From Actinomycetospora lutea (lineage in GTDB: Bacteria; Actinomycetota; Actinomycetes; Mycobacteriales; Pseudonocardiaceae), in NCBI RefSeq assembly GCF_028737205.1, contig NZ_JAQZAL010000001.1:372001-436000 (forward strand): DNA of 64,000 bases, read 5' to 3'. The notes beneath the pieces were generated by a model. The model made no database searches. It worked only from the letters and a program-made list of their open reading frames with translations, and had not been told where the DNA came from. The translations under genes were made by a program, and so were the position numbers. Position 1 is the first letter of the stretch; every line of letters begins with the position of its first letter. This document shows positions 17,420 through 25,060 of the stretch, piece by piece.

Positions 17420-18157
17420 TCAGGACGTGAGTTGCCGGGCGGCGCGGCGCGCGGCCTCCACGACGTCCTCGGCGCAGCGGGCGAGCACGGCGCGGCTGAA
17501 CAGCGACGAGGGGCCGGCGACCGAGAGCCCGCCGACCGGGCGGCCGTCGGCGTCCACCACCGGCGCGGCGACCGACGTCCGCCCGGCCTGGAAGGTCGAC
17601 GACACCACGTACCCGGCGCGGCGCGCGGCCCCGAGCTCGTCGTGCAGGGCGGCGCGGTCGGGCGGGGCGAGGCCCTCGTCGCGGCACAGCCGCTCGACAC
17701 GCTCGTCGACCTCGGCCGCCGCCAGCCGCGAGAGCGCCGCCTTGCCGCAGCCGCCACGCCAGGCCGGCGCGCGCAGACCGACCCGGTTGTCCATCGGCGC
17801 TCGCACCGGGCCGGCCTCGCGGTGCAGGTAGACGGTCCAGCCGCCGACGAGCTGGGCGACGTGGACCTCCTGCCCGGCGGCGCGGCGCAGCCCGCCGAGC
17901 CCGCCCTCGACAGCCGCGACGAGCCCGGTGCGCTCGATGATCTGCCCGGCCAGGCCGACGAGCAGCGGCCCGAGCCGCCAGCCCCGGCCCGGCACGGTCT
18001 CGAGGAGGCCCTCGGTCGCGAGCGTGCTCGCGAGCACGTGAACGGTGCTGCGCGGGATGCCCGTGCGGGCCGCGAGGGCGCGGGTGGAGAGCACGTCGGT
18101 GGTCGGCCCGAAGGCGCGCAGCAGGACCGCGGACTTGCTCACCGCCGCCACCGTCAC
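17420..18157 (-). CDS. IclR family transcriptional regulator
   Basis: The 245-residue protein has an N-terminal winged helix ([20 protein letters not shown]) and an IclR effector domain with [18 protein letters not shown] and a C-terminal [17 protein letters not shown]. It lies between the two halves of the aromatic locus, divergent from the dioxygenase operon and upstream of the acetaldehyde dehydrogenase operon, so it is the best candidate for the local regulator that binds sites A, B and C. The start is GTG. The likely effector is 2-aminophenol or a pathway intermediate; this is inference. Confidence 0.88.
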   Translation of the reverse strand: MTVAAVSKSAVLLRAFGPTTDVLSTRALAARTGIPRSTVHVLASTLATEGLLETVPGRGWRLGPLLVGLAGQIIERTGLVAAVEGGLGGLRRAAGQEVHVAQLVGGWTVYLHREAGPVRAPMDNRVGLRAPAWRGGCGKAALSRLAAAEVDERVERLCRDEGLAPPDRAALHDELGAARRAGYVVSSTFQAGRTSVAAPVVDADGRPVGGLSVAGPSSLFSRAVLARCAEDVVEAARRAARQLTS

Positions 18158-18189
18158 CCGGTCGAGTCTGGGCGCTCCCGAACGGCGGT

Positions 18190-18206
18190 GTCCAGCACCG
18201 TTGGAC
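18190..18206. promoter_or_regulatory. Operator-like palindrome, site C, with -10 box at 18237
   Basis: GTCCA-N7-TGGAC is a perfect 17-base inverted repeat in the 92-base gap between the divergent IclR and dioxygenase genes. An overlapping repeat CGGTG-N5-CACCG lies at 18186-18200. TAGCGT at 18237-18242, seven bases before the dioxygenase ATG, marks a leaderless promoter, with the palindrome upstream of its -35 region. Confidence 0.5.
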
Positions 18207-18249
18207 GGCGCCCTGGGTGACGGGTCGGGCTCTCCCTAGCGTCGCCGCC

Positions 18250-19224
18250 ATGGCCCGTGTGTTCCACGCCACCGCCGGGAGCGGTCGCTCGGCCGCCCGG
18301 CGCGCCCCCGGCACGGAGCCCGCGCCCGCCCCCGCACCGAGGTCGGCGAGCCGTGGCGGCATCGTCGCCGGCTACCTCGCGCCGCACCCGCCGCACCTCG
18401 TCTACGCCGAGAACCCGCCGCAGAACGAGCCGCGCTCCACCGGGGGCTGGGAGGTGCTGCGCTGGGGCTACGAGGAGCTGCGCCGGCGCCTGCGCGCCCA
18501 CCGGCCCGACGTGCTCATCGTGCACGCGCCGCACTGGATCACCATGGTCGGCCACCACGTCAACTGCGTGCCGAACCCGCGCGGCGTCTCGGTGGAGCCG
18601 ATCTTCCCGCACCTGTTCCGCTACCACTACGACTTCCGCACCGACGTCGACCTCGCCGAGGCGATCGTCGAGGAGGGCTCCCGCGCCGGGCTGGTGACCA
18701 GCGCGATGCGCGAGGACGGGGTCCGGGTCGACTACGCGACGATCGGGGCGCTGCACCTGGCCAACCCCGACTGGGACCTCCCGGTCGTGTCGCTCTCGGC
18801 CAACAACAACCCCTACTTCTACTCCGACGCCTCGCTCACCGAGATGGAGACCCTCGGCGCCGCCACCCGCCGCGCGGTCGAGCGCACCGGGCGTCGCGCG
18901 GTGCTGCTCGCCTCGAACTCCCTGAGCCACCTGCACTGGGACACCGAGCCCGACCTGCCCGAGGACATGGGCGTCGAGCGCCCCTTCACCCACGCCCAGT
19001 ACGCGGGCGACATGGAGCTCCTGCAGACCATCCGCGAGGGCCCGACGTCGCGGCTCAAGGCAGCCGTGCCGAAGCACATCGAGGCCACCTCGTCGGAGAC
19101 CAAGGCGGGCAGCCTCACCTGGCTGCTCGCCGCGATGGGCTGGCCCGCGATCGCCGGCGACGTGCTCGCCTACGGCACGGTCATCGCGACGGGCAACGCG
19201 GTCGTGGAGTGGGTCGCCCCGTGA
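18250..19224 (+). CDS. amnB: 2-aminophenol 1,6-dioxygenase-like, catalytic beta subunit (LigB family)
   Basis: From about residue 37 the 324-residue protein follows AmnB-type 2-aminophenol dioxygenase closely as I remember it: GYLAPHPPHLVYAENPPQNE, STGGWEVLRWGYEELRRRL, HAPHWITMVGHH and LLASNSLSHLHW. The His residues of PHPPH and of the HxxH region would hold the ferrous iron. The enzyme opens the ring of 2-aminophenol to 2-aminomuconic 6-semialdehyde. The first 36 residues (RVFHATAGSGRSAARR, then an Ala/Pro stretch) are extra compared with AmnB and may be a targeting peptide for the shell. It is the first gene of the shell operon. Confidence 0.85.
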   Translation: MARVFHATAGSGRSAARRAPGTEPAPAPAPRSASRGGIVAGYLAPHPPHLVYAENPPQNEPRSTGGWEVLRWGYEELRRRLRAHRPDVLIVHAPHWITMVGHHVNCVPNPRGVSVEPIFPHLFRYHYDFRTDVDLAEAIVEEGSRAGLVTSAMREDGVRVDYATIGALHLANPDWDLPVVSLSANNNPYFYSDASLTEMETLGAATRRAVERTGRRAVLLASNSLSHLHWDTEPDLPEDMGVERPFTHAQYAGDMELLQTIREGPTSRLKAAVPKHIEATSSETKAGSLTWLLAAMGWPAIAGDVLAYGTVIATGNAVVEWVAP

Positions 19225-20075
19225 CGCCCGGACGAGCCCCCGCGGCCCTGGTCCCGACGATGCCGCACCTGCTCGCCGGCGACCCGGCCCCGAGCTGGGC
19301 CGAGCTGGCCGCGGCGACGCGCACCGTCGGCGACCGCCTGCGCGCCGCGGGCGTCGACACCGTGCTGCTGCTCTCGACGCAGTGGTTCACCGTGCTCGGC
19401 CACCAGGTGCAGTGCGACGAGCGGCTGCGCGGCCGGCGCACCGACGAGAACTGGTACGCCTACGACTACGGCCACCTCGACCACGACCTCGCGATCGACA
19501 CCGAGCTCGCCCACTCCTGGGCCGACGCGATCGACGCCGCGGGGATGCAGGCCCGGCGCACGCGCTACGAGGGCTTCCCGGTCGACACCGGCACGGTCGT
19601 CGCGGCCCGGCTGCTCGACCCGGACGGACGGGGTCGGTGGGCGCAGGTGTCGTGCAACCTCTACGCCGACCCCGCCGCGATGGCGGCCGTGGCCGCGGCC
19701 GGGGTGCGCGCGGCGCAGGGGCTCGGCCGCCGGCCGGGGATCGTCGCCGTCAGCGGGCTGTCGTCCGGGCTGACGCCGCGCTGGATCCGCCCGGCGGAGG
19801 ACCGCGTCGAGCCCGAGCACGACCGGTGGAACCGCAAGGTCCTCGACGCGATCCGCGCCGGCGACCGCGGGGCGGTGCTGGCGATGCGCGAGGAGTTCGC
19901 CGACGCGGCACAGGCCGACAGCCAGTTCCGCGCGTTCGCGTTCCTGGACGGCAGCGGCGCGGTGGACCGGCCGGGCGAGGTCCTGGCCTACGGGCCGGTG
20001 TGGGGCACGGGAGCAGCGGTCGTCTGGTGGGGCGGGTCGGGCGGGCGGGGCGAGTCAACCGAGAGGGAGTCCTGA
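19221..20075 (+). CDS. amnA: 2-aminophenol 1,6-dioxygenase-like, alpha subunit (LigB family)
   Basis: The 284-residue protein is a second LigB-family member resembling AmnA: STQWFTVLGHQVQ, EGFPVDTGTVVAARLLDPD, WIRPAEDRVEPEHDRWNRK and the C-terminal GPVWGTGAAVVWW. In known enzymes this subunit has lost the iron site and supports the beta subunit; here too the PHPPH pattern is reduced to TMPHLL. The GTG at 19221 overlaps the stop of the beta gene (GTGA), so the two are made together. Its own stop overlaps the ATG of the first shell gene. Confidence 0.83.
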   Translation: MTPGRAPAALVPTMPHLLAGDPAPSWAELAAATRTVGDRLRAAGVDTVLLLSTQWFTVLGHQVQCDERLRGRRTDENWYAYDYGHLDHDLAIDTELAHSWADAIDAAGMQARRTRYEGFPVDTGTVVAARLLDPDGRGRWAQVSCNLYADPAAMAAVAAAGVRAAQGLGRRPGIVAVSGLSSGLTPRWIRPAEDRVEPEHDRWNRKVLDAIRAGDRGAVLAMREEFADAAQADSQFRAFAFLDGSGAVDRPGEVLAYGPVWGTGAAVVWWGGSGGRGESTERES

Positions 20076-20365
20076 TGGCACGGGCAGTGGGGTTCATCGA
20101 GGCCGAGGGGTTCGTGCCGGTCTTCGACGCGGTCGACGCCATGGTCAAGGCGACCGAGGTGGAGGTCCGCGGGGCGGTGCGCCTCGGCGGCGGGCTCGTC
20201 GCGGTGGCCGTCACCGGCGATCTCGCGACGGTCGAGGAGGCCGTGGAGGTCGGCGAGGAGGTCGCGCGGGCGGTGTCCGGGCGCGCCGTGAAGTCGATCG
20301 TGTTCGCGAGCCCGTGCGTGCCGGTCCAGGCGCTGGCGGGCGACATGGCGATGGTGGGGAGCTGA
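20075..20365 (+). CDS. Bacterial microcompartment shell protein, BMC-H (first copy)
   Basis: The 96-residue protein is a single BMC domain: AVGFIEAEGFVPVFDAVDAM, then VKATEVEV, an AVTGDLATVEEAVEVGEEV helix and a short C-terminal strand. Such proteins form hexamers that tile into the flat facets of a protein shell, with a central pore for substrates. The ATG has AGGGAG ahead and overlaps the dioxygenase stop (TGATG), so shell and dioxygenase are translated together. The canonical Lys of VKAT at the hexamer edge is present. Confidence 0.92.
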   Translation: MARAVGFIEAEGFVPVFDAVDAMVKATEVEVRGAVRLGGGLVAVAVTGDLATVEEAVEVGEEVARAVSGRAVKSIVFASPCVPVQALAGDMAMVGS

Positions 20366-20382
20366 TCATGGCGGCGGGACAC

Positions 20383-20403
20383 GGAGCGAAGCGGAGCTGG
20401 ACC
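20383..20403. repeat. Short junction repeat, copy 1
   Basis: A 21-base element of form GGAGCG-A-AGCGGAGC-T-GGACC lies between the two BMC-H genes and differs from 23874-23894 at two bases. It supplies the GGAG ribosome site of the next gene. Related GGAGC-GACC pieces occur near 16386 (minus), 38034 and 39750 (minus). Confidence 0.55.
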
Positions 20404-20404
20404 C

Positions 20405-20734
20405 ATGGCTGAACGTGGAGCCGGAGCGATCGGCATCCTCGAGACCCGCGGCGTCGTGGCGCTCGCAGCGGGCATCGAGGCGATGATGAAGACCGCCGAC
20501 GTCGAGACGGTCACCGTCGACCGGGTGAGCAGCGGCTACCTCGCCGCCGCCGTGCGCGGGTCGCTGGCCGCGGTGCGCCAGGCCGTCAACGCGGGGTCGG
20601 CGGCGATCGAGCAGTACGGCGAGCTGCGGGCCGCGCAGGTGTACCCGAAGCCGCACGGGGTGTCGGTGTCGCTGCTCGAGAACGGGAGCGCCGACCGCCT
20701 GGCCCGGGCGATCGAGGCCCCGGGGTCGTCATGA
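20405..20734 (+). CDS. Bacterial microcompartment shell protein, BMC-H (second copy)
   Basis: The 109-residue protein is another single BMC domain (GAIGILETRGVVALAAGIEA, MMKTADVETVTVD, SLAAVRQAVNAGSAAIEQ) with a C-terminal extension that includes YPKPHGVSVSLLENG. It differs enough from the first copy to suggest a distinct facet or pore role. An upstream ATG at 20368 opens a frame that stops after 14 codons, so the ATG at 20405 is the start. Its stop overlaps the BMC-P start (ATGA). Confidence 0.92.
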   Translation: MAERGAGAIGILETRGVVALAAGIEAMMKTADVETVTVDRVSSGYLAAAVRGSLAAVRQAVNAGSAAIEQYGELRAAQVYPKPHGVSVSLLENGSADRLARAIEAPGSS

Positions 20735-20976
20735 TCCTCGGCGAGGTCGTCGGGCGGGTGTGGTCCGAGCGCGAGGTGGACGGGCTCGGCGGGGCGCGCA
20801 TGGTGATGGTGCGCGACCAGGACTCCGGCGCGCAGCGGGTCGCGGTCGACCTGCTCGACGCCGGGACCGGGACCACGGTGCTCGTCGCCACCGACGAGGC
20901 CGCCGCCGCGGTGACGGGGCGCCGCTGCGTGGACGCGGCCGTGATCGCGCTGGTCGCCGGGTGGGACGGGTCGTGA
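20731..20976 (+). CDS. Bacterial microcompartment vertex protein, BMC-P (EutN/CcmL family)
   Basis: The 81-residue protein has the EutN/CcmL pattern: MILGEVVGRVWSEREVDGL, then RMVMV, AVDLLDAGTGTTVLVATDEAA and a C-terminal VDAAVIALVAGW. These proteins form pentamers that close the vertices of the shell. With the two BMC-H genes it makes a minimal closed-shell set; no trimeric BMC-T gene is seen in the window. Its stop overlaps the start of the phosphotransferase gene that follows. Confidence 0.9.
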   Translation: MILGEVVGRVWSEREVDGLGGARMVMVRDQDSGAQRVAVDLLDAGTGTTVLVATDEAAAAVTGRRCVDAAVIALVAGWDGS

Positions 20977-22061
20977 GCGGGGCCTGGATCCTCGGCCTCC
21001 CCGACCCGGCGAGCGCGGACGTCGCCGCCGTCGGCGGGAAGGGCGCGGGGCTGCACCGGCTGGTCGCGCTCGGCGCGCGGGTGCCGGCGGGCTTCGTCGT
21101 CACCACCGACGCGTTCCGCGCGGCGCTGGGCGACACGGGCGACGTGGAGGCACCGCTGCGTGACCTGCCCCCCGACGCCCCGATCGACGCGGTGGAGCGC
21201 GCGGCGGCGCAGGCCCGGGCGCGCCTGCTGCGCTCGACGTCCACCGGGCCGGTGCTCGACGCCGTGCGCACGGCCTACGACGGGCTCGCCGGCGGCATCG
21301 TGCGGGTGGCGGTGCGCTCGTCGGCGGTCGGGGAGGACGCCGCGGGCGCGTCCTTCGCGGGCGAGCACGACACCTTCCTCGAGCTGCGGGGCCGCGACGC
21401 GGTCGCCGACGCCGTCTGCCGGTGCTGGGCGAGCCTCTACACCGCGCGGGCGGTGTCCTACCGCGAGCACGCCGGCGCGGGCCCGGCCGGCGCGATGGCC
21501 GTGGTCGTGCAGGAGATGGTGCCGGCCCGCGCCGCCGGCGTGTTCATGACCCTGAACCCCGCCAACGGCGACCGCTCGACCGTGGTCTGCGAGGCCGTCT
21601 GGGGTCTCGGCGAGCCTCTGGTCTCCGGGACCGTGACCCCCGACCGCTTCGTCATCGACAAGATCAGCGGCGAGGTCGTGCGCCGCGAGGTGGCCAGCAA
21701 GGAGCGCTGCCTGCTCCGCGACCCCGAGCACCCCGGCACCCACGAGACCGACGTGCCGGCCGAGCGACGTGAGCAGCCGTGCCTCGACGACGCGGAGCTC
21801 GCGGAGATCCTCGAGCTGGCCCGCCGCGTCGAGCGCGACGCCGGGGTGCCGCAGGACGGCGAGTTCGCGGTCGCCGATCCGGGCGGCCCGGCCCGCGTCC
21901 ACCTGCTGCAGACCCGCCCCGAGACGGTCTGGAGCACGCGCGCCCCGCGCGCGGCGACCGACGGTGCCCGGAGCGCCCTGTCGGCGGTGCTCGCGACCCT
22001 CACCCGCGGCACCAGTGCCGCCCGCCCCATCCACGAAGGGACGCCCGACCATGGCGGCTGA
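20973..22061 (+). CDS. PEP synthase-like ATP-binding subunit (phosphotransferase pair B, small subunit)
   Basis: The 362-residue protein is a stand-alone PPDK_N/ATP-grasp-type domain: AVGGKGAGLHRLVALGARVP, VRSSAVGEDAAGASFAGEHD near residue 115, GVFMTLNPANGD, VCEAVWGLGEPLVSG and HLLQTRPETVW. The GTG overlaps the BMC-P stop (GTGA), so it is translated with the shell. It is homologous to the pair A small subunit at 4369-5493. It should phosphorylate the His of the large subunit from ATP. It overlaps the next gene by 11 bases. Confidence 0.88.
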   Translation: MSGAWILGLPDPASADVAAVGGKGAGLHRLVALGARVPAGFVVTTDAFRAALGDTGDVEAPLRDLPPDAPIDAVERAAAQARARLLRSTSTGPVLDAVRTAYDGLAGGIVRVAVRSSAVGEDAAGASFAGEHDTFLELRGRDAVADAVCRCWASLYTARAVSYREHAGAGPAGAMAVVVQEMVPARAAGVFMTLNPANGDRSTVVCEAVWGLGEPLVSGTVTPDRFVIDKISGEVVRREVASKERCLLRDPEHPGTHETDVPAERREQPCLDDAELAEILELARRVERDAGVPQDGEFAVADPGGPARVHLLQTRPETVWSTRAPRAATDGARSALSAVLATLTRGTSAARPIHEGTPDHGG

Positions 22062-23910
22062 CCGTTTCCCGAGCCCGTTCGACATCGAGACCCCGCCCGG
22101 CGCCGAGGGGTGGGAGTCGATGTACGACTGGTACCACCTGTTCGGTCCGGAGCGCCGCGAGCTGGACGAGGGCCGGTTCTGGTTCGCCGACCGCCTGCAC
22201 CACCCCGACGTCCTGCACCCGTACGACGAGATCCAGTGCGAGTGCTGGTGGCAGGCCCTGGGCGCGTTCAACACCCGGATCTTCGCGATGCCGCCGGCGT
22301 TCGGCGTCGACCAGCGGATCGTGAACGGGCGGCTCTACGTCACCCCCGTGGCCGCGCCCGCCGAGGACATCGCGGCCCGCGCCGAGGAGTTCGGCCGCCG
22401 CGCCGGGCACTACTACGAGCGCTGGGACGCGATCTACGCGGAGTGGAAGGAGAAGGTCACCGCGAAGCTGGAGGAGATCCGGTCGCTGCGGTTCGACCCG
22501 CTGCCCGATCTCGAGCCCGAGAGCACGGTGTTCGAGCACGTCGGACACTCGGCGGGGTTCCGGATGATCCGGGACTTCGACCGGCTCGTGCTGACGATGT
22601 ACGAGACCTACCAGTACCACTTCGAGCTGCTCAACATCGGCTACGCGGCCTACCTGACGTTCTTCGCCCTGTGCCGCCAGGCGTTCCCGGACATCTCCGA
22701 CCAGTCGATCTCACGGATGGTCGGCGGGCTGCGCGTGGAGCTCTACCGGCCCGACGACGAGCTCAAGCGCCTCGCCAAGGAGGCCCAGCGCCTCGGGCTG
22801 GTCGGGCGGCTCTCGGGCACCGACGACGCCGCGACGCTGTTCGACGCCCTGCGGGCCGACGACGCCGGCGCCGAGTGGGTCGCCGACTGGGAGCGCACCG
22901 CCGACCCGTGGTTCCTCATCAACACCGACCCGGGGCACCCCGGCGGCTACCACACCTACCCGACCTGGGCCGACCAGCCGGACATCCCGCTGGCCTCGGT
23001 CCGCGAGTACCTGCGGCGGCTGGAGGAGGGCGAGTCGATCGACCGCCCGACCGACGAGGTGCTCGCCGAGCGCGACCGGATCACCGCCGGCTACCGCGAG
23101 CTGCTGAACGACGCCGACCGCGCCACGTTCGACGAGACCGTGGCGCTGGCCCGCCAGGTGTTCGCGTTCATCGAGGAGCACGTGCTCTACATCGAGCACT
23201 GGATGTGGGCGACGTTCTGGGCGAAGTCCCACGAGCTCTCCCGCGCGCTGGCCGCGATGGGCGAGATCGACGAGCCCGAGGACATGTTCTTCCTGCGCCG
23301 CTACGAGGTCGCCGAGGCGATCTACGACTGCGTCGCGGCCTGGTCGGTCGGCTCGCGGCCCCGCGGCGCGGACCACCTGCGGCCGACGATCGCCCGGCGC
23401 CGCGAGATCTACACGGCACTGCGGGCGTGGGAGCCGCCGCCGGCGCTCGGCCCGCCGCCGACCCAGATCGACGAGCCGTTCACGGTGATGCTCTGGGGCA
23501 TCACGACCTCGACGGTGTCGGAGTGGCTGCGCGCCGACGGCGACGAGGGCGTCCTGCGCGGCACCGCCGGCTCGCCCGGGATCGTCGAGGGCCCGGTCCG
23601 GGTCGTCACGCACCCCAACGAGCTCACCGAGGTCCAGCCCGGCGACGTGCTCGTCTGCCCGGCGACCTCGCCGTCGTGGGCGCCGGTGTTCGCCCGGATC
23701 GCCGCCACCGTCTCCGACGTCGGCGGGATCATGAGCCACACCGCGATCGTGTGCCGCGAGTACGGGATGCCCGCGGTGGTCGGCACCGGCAACGCCGTGT
23801 CCACGCTGCGGACGGGCCAGCGGGTGCGCGTCGACGGGGACACCGGGGTCGTCACGGTCCTGGAGCCGGACGCGGAGCGCAGCGGAGCCGGACCATCGAG
23901 GACCCCGTGA
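22051..23910 (+). CDS. PEP synthase-like phosphohistidine subunit (phosphotransferase pair B, large subunit)
   Basis: The 619-residue protein ends in a mobile phosphohistidine domain (about 500-610) with the reactive His near 563 in GGIMSHTAIVCREYGMP. The first 480 residues, rich in Trp, Tyr and Phe, are related to the large subunit of pair A and resemble phenylphosphate synthase-type enzymes. The PEP barrel is absent. The acceptor is probably an aromatic or other small molecule processed by the shell-linked pathway; a phenol-type hydroxyl group is the obvious guess. The ATG lies inside the small-subunit gene with AAGGGA ahead. Confidence 0.82.
   Translation: MAADRFPSPFDIETPPGAEGWESMYDWYHLFGPERRELDEGRFWFADRLHHPDVLHPYDEIQCECWWQALGAFNTRIFAMPPAFGVDQRIVNGRLYVTPVAAPAEDIAARAEEFGRRAGHYYERWDAIYAEWKEKVTAKLEEIRSLRFDPLPDLEPESTVFEHVGHSAGFRMIRDFDRLVLTMYETYQYHFELLNIGYAAYLTFFALCRQAFPDISDQSISRMVGGLRVELYRPDDELKRLAKEAQRLGLVGRLSGTDDAATLFDALRADDAGAEWVADWERTADPWFLINTDPGHPGGYHTYPTWADQPDIPLASVREYLRRLEEGESIDRPTDEVLAERDRITAGYRELLNDADRATFDETVALARQVFAFIEEHVLYIEHWMWATFWAKSHELSRALAAMGEIDEPEDMFFLRRYEVAEAIYDCVAAWSVGSRPRGADHLRPTIARRREIYTALRAWEPPPALGPPPTQIDEPFTVMLWGITTSTVSEWLRADGDEGVLRGTAGSPGIVEGPVRVVTHPNELTEVQPGDVLVCPATSPSWAPVFARIAATVSDVGGIMSHTAIVCREYGMPAVVGTGNAVSTLRTGQRVRVDGDTGVVTVLEPDAERSGAGPSRTP
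23874..23894. repeat. Short junction repeat, copy 2
   Basis: Form GGAGCG-C-AGCGGAGC-C-GGACC, two mismatches to 20383-20403. It encodes the extreme C-terminus of the large phosphotransferase subunit and lies 12 bases before the next start. Confidence 0.55.
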
Positions 23911-24614
23911 CGTCCTGCGCCCCGCGGCCCCCCGGGTCGCCGGAGCCCGCTCCGCCGGACGCCGTGCGCGCGGCGCGGCGGCGGGCCCTGCGGCGGACCC
24001 GGACCGCGAGCGGCACCCTGCTGCTCGACATGGGCGGGGTCGTCATCCCGACCCTGTTCGAGTCGACGGCCGTCCCCGGCTTCCCGGCCGGCCCGACCGG
24101 GGTCGACGAGGACTACCGGGCGGTCGAGGCGGGCGCGTCCCCGGAGCGGGACTACTGGGCGCGGCTCGCCCGGCGGCGCCCCGACCTCGACATCGGGGCG
24201 CTGTGGCGCGACTGCTCCTACGTGCGCAACGAGGTGCTCGGGCTGATCGCGCGGCTCGCGGGCCGGGTGCGGGTGGTGGCGTTCACCAACGACATGGCGC
24301 ACTGGTTCGGCGACGACTGGCCGGCGCGCTTCCCCGCGGTGGCCCGGTTCGACGGGGTGCTCGAGGCGGCCAAGCTCGGCGTCCTCAAGCCCGACCCGCG
24401 GGCGTTCCGCGTCGCGGCCGACGCGCTGGGGGAGGACCCGCGGCGCTGCCTGTTCGTCGACGACCTCGCCGCGAACCTCGACGGCGCCCGCGCGGCCGGG
24501 ATGAGTGCGGAGCTGTTCGAGGTCACCGACCCGGCGGGGTCGGTGGCCCGCGTGGCCCGCGCGCTCGGGCTGCCGGCGGAGGAGCCGCGGCGGCGGAGGG
24601 TGTGGTCGCCGTGA
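23907..24614 (+). CDS. HAD superfamily (IA-type) phosphatase-like protein
   Basis: The 235-residue protein has the four HAD motifs: LLLDMGGVV near residue 38, VAFTND (motif II Thr), AAKLGVLKPDPRAFR (motif III Lys) and CLFVDDLAANL (motif IV). The second Asp of motif I is replaced by Gly, as in several HAD-IA members with altered chemistry, so simple phosphatase activity is not certain. About 35 residues before motif I are extra, Arg/Ala/Pro-rich (DAVRAARRRALRRTRTAS), and could form an amphipathic targeting helix. Its GTG overlaps the phosphotransferase stop, so a kinase and a possible phosphatase are made together. Confidence 0.8.
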   Translation: MTSCAPRPPGSPEPAPPDAVRAARRRALRRTRTASGTLLLDMGGVVIPTLFESTAVPGFPAGPTGVDEDYRAVEAGASPERDYWARLARRRPDLDIGALWRDCSYVRNEVLGLIARLAGRVRVVAFTNDMAHWFGDDWPARFPAVARFDGVLEAAKLGVLKPDPRAFRVAADALGEDPRRCLFVDDLAANLDGARAAGMSAELFEVTDPAGSVARVARALGLPAEEPRRRRVWSP

Positions 24615-25060
24615 GCGTCACTCCCGAGGCACGGCTCGAGGAGCTGGGTCTCGTGCTGCCGCCGCTGCGCCGGCCCGCCGGGCACTACCGCGGGTGGACC
24701 ACGGCCGGCGACGTCCTGCACCTGGCCGGGCAGGGCGCCGACGGGCACACCGGGCGCCTGGGGGCCGACCTCGGCGTCGAGCAGGGCTACGCGGCCGCCC
24801 GCGCCTGCGCGCTGAACCTGCTCGCCCAGACCCGCGACGCCCTGGGCTCGCTGGACCGCGTCGCCCAGGTGCTCGTCCTGCGCGGCTTCGTCGCGTGCAC
24901 CGACGACTTCGTCGACCAGCCCGCGGTGGTCGACGGCGCGTCGGACCTGCTCGCCGCGGTGTTCGGCGAGCGGGGCGAGCACGCCCGCACCGCGATCGGG
25001 GTGCGGGCCCTGCCGAAGGGGTTCGCGGTCGAGCTGGACGCGATGCTGCGTGTCCGGTGA
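24611..25060 (+). CDS. RidA family protein, candidate 2-aminomuconate deaminase
   Basis: The 149-residue protein fits the RidA/YjgF family: LHLAGQGADGHTGRLG, EQGYAAARACALNLLAQTRD and the conserved Arg in HARTAIGVRALPKG. RidA proteins hydrolyse enamines and imines to release ammonia. The known 2-aminomuconate deaminase AmnD belongs to this family, as I recall, and here the gene sits in an operon with 2-aminophenol dioxygenase. The role as deaminase in this pathway is therefore a good inference. The GTG overlaps the HAD stop. Confidence 0.8.
   Translation: MSVTPEARLEELGLVLPPLRRPAGHYRGWTTAGDVLHLAGQGADGHTGRLGADLGVEQGYAAARACALNLLAQTRDALGSLDRVAQVLVLRGFVACTDDFVDQPAVVDGASDLLAAVFGERGEHARTAIGVRALPKGFAVELDAMLRVR

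Noticed and set aside
20731-20976. Trimeric BMC-T shell gene
   Set aside because: All three shell genes are single-domain (96, 109 and 81 residues); none has two BMC domains in tandem.
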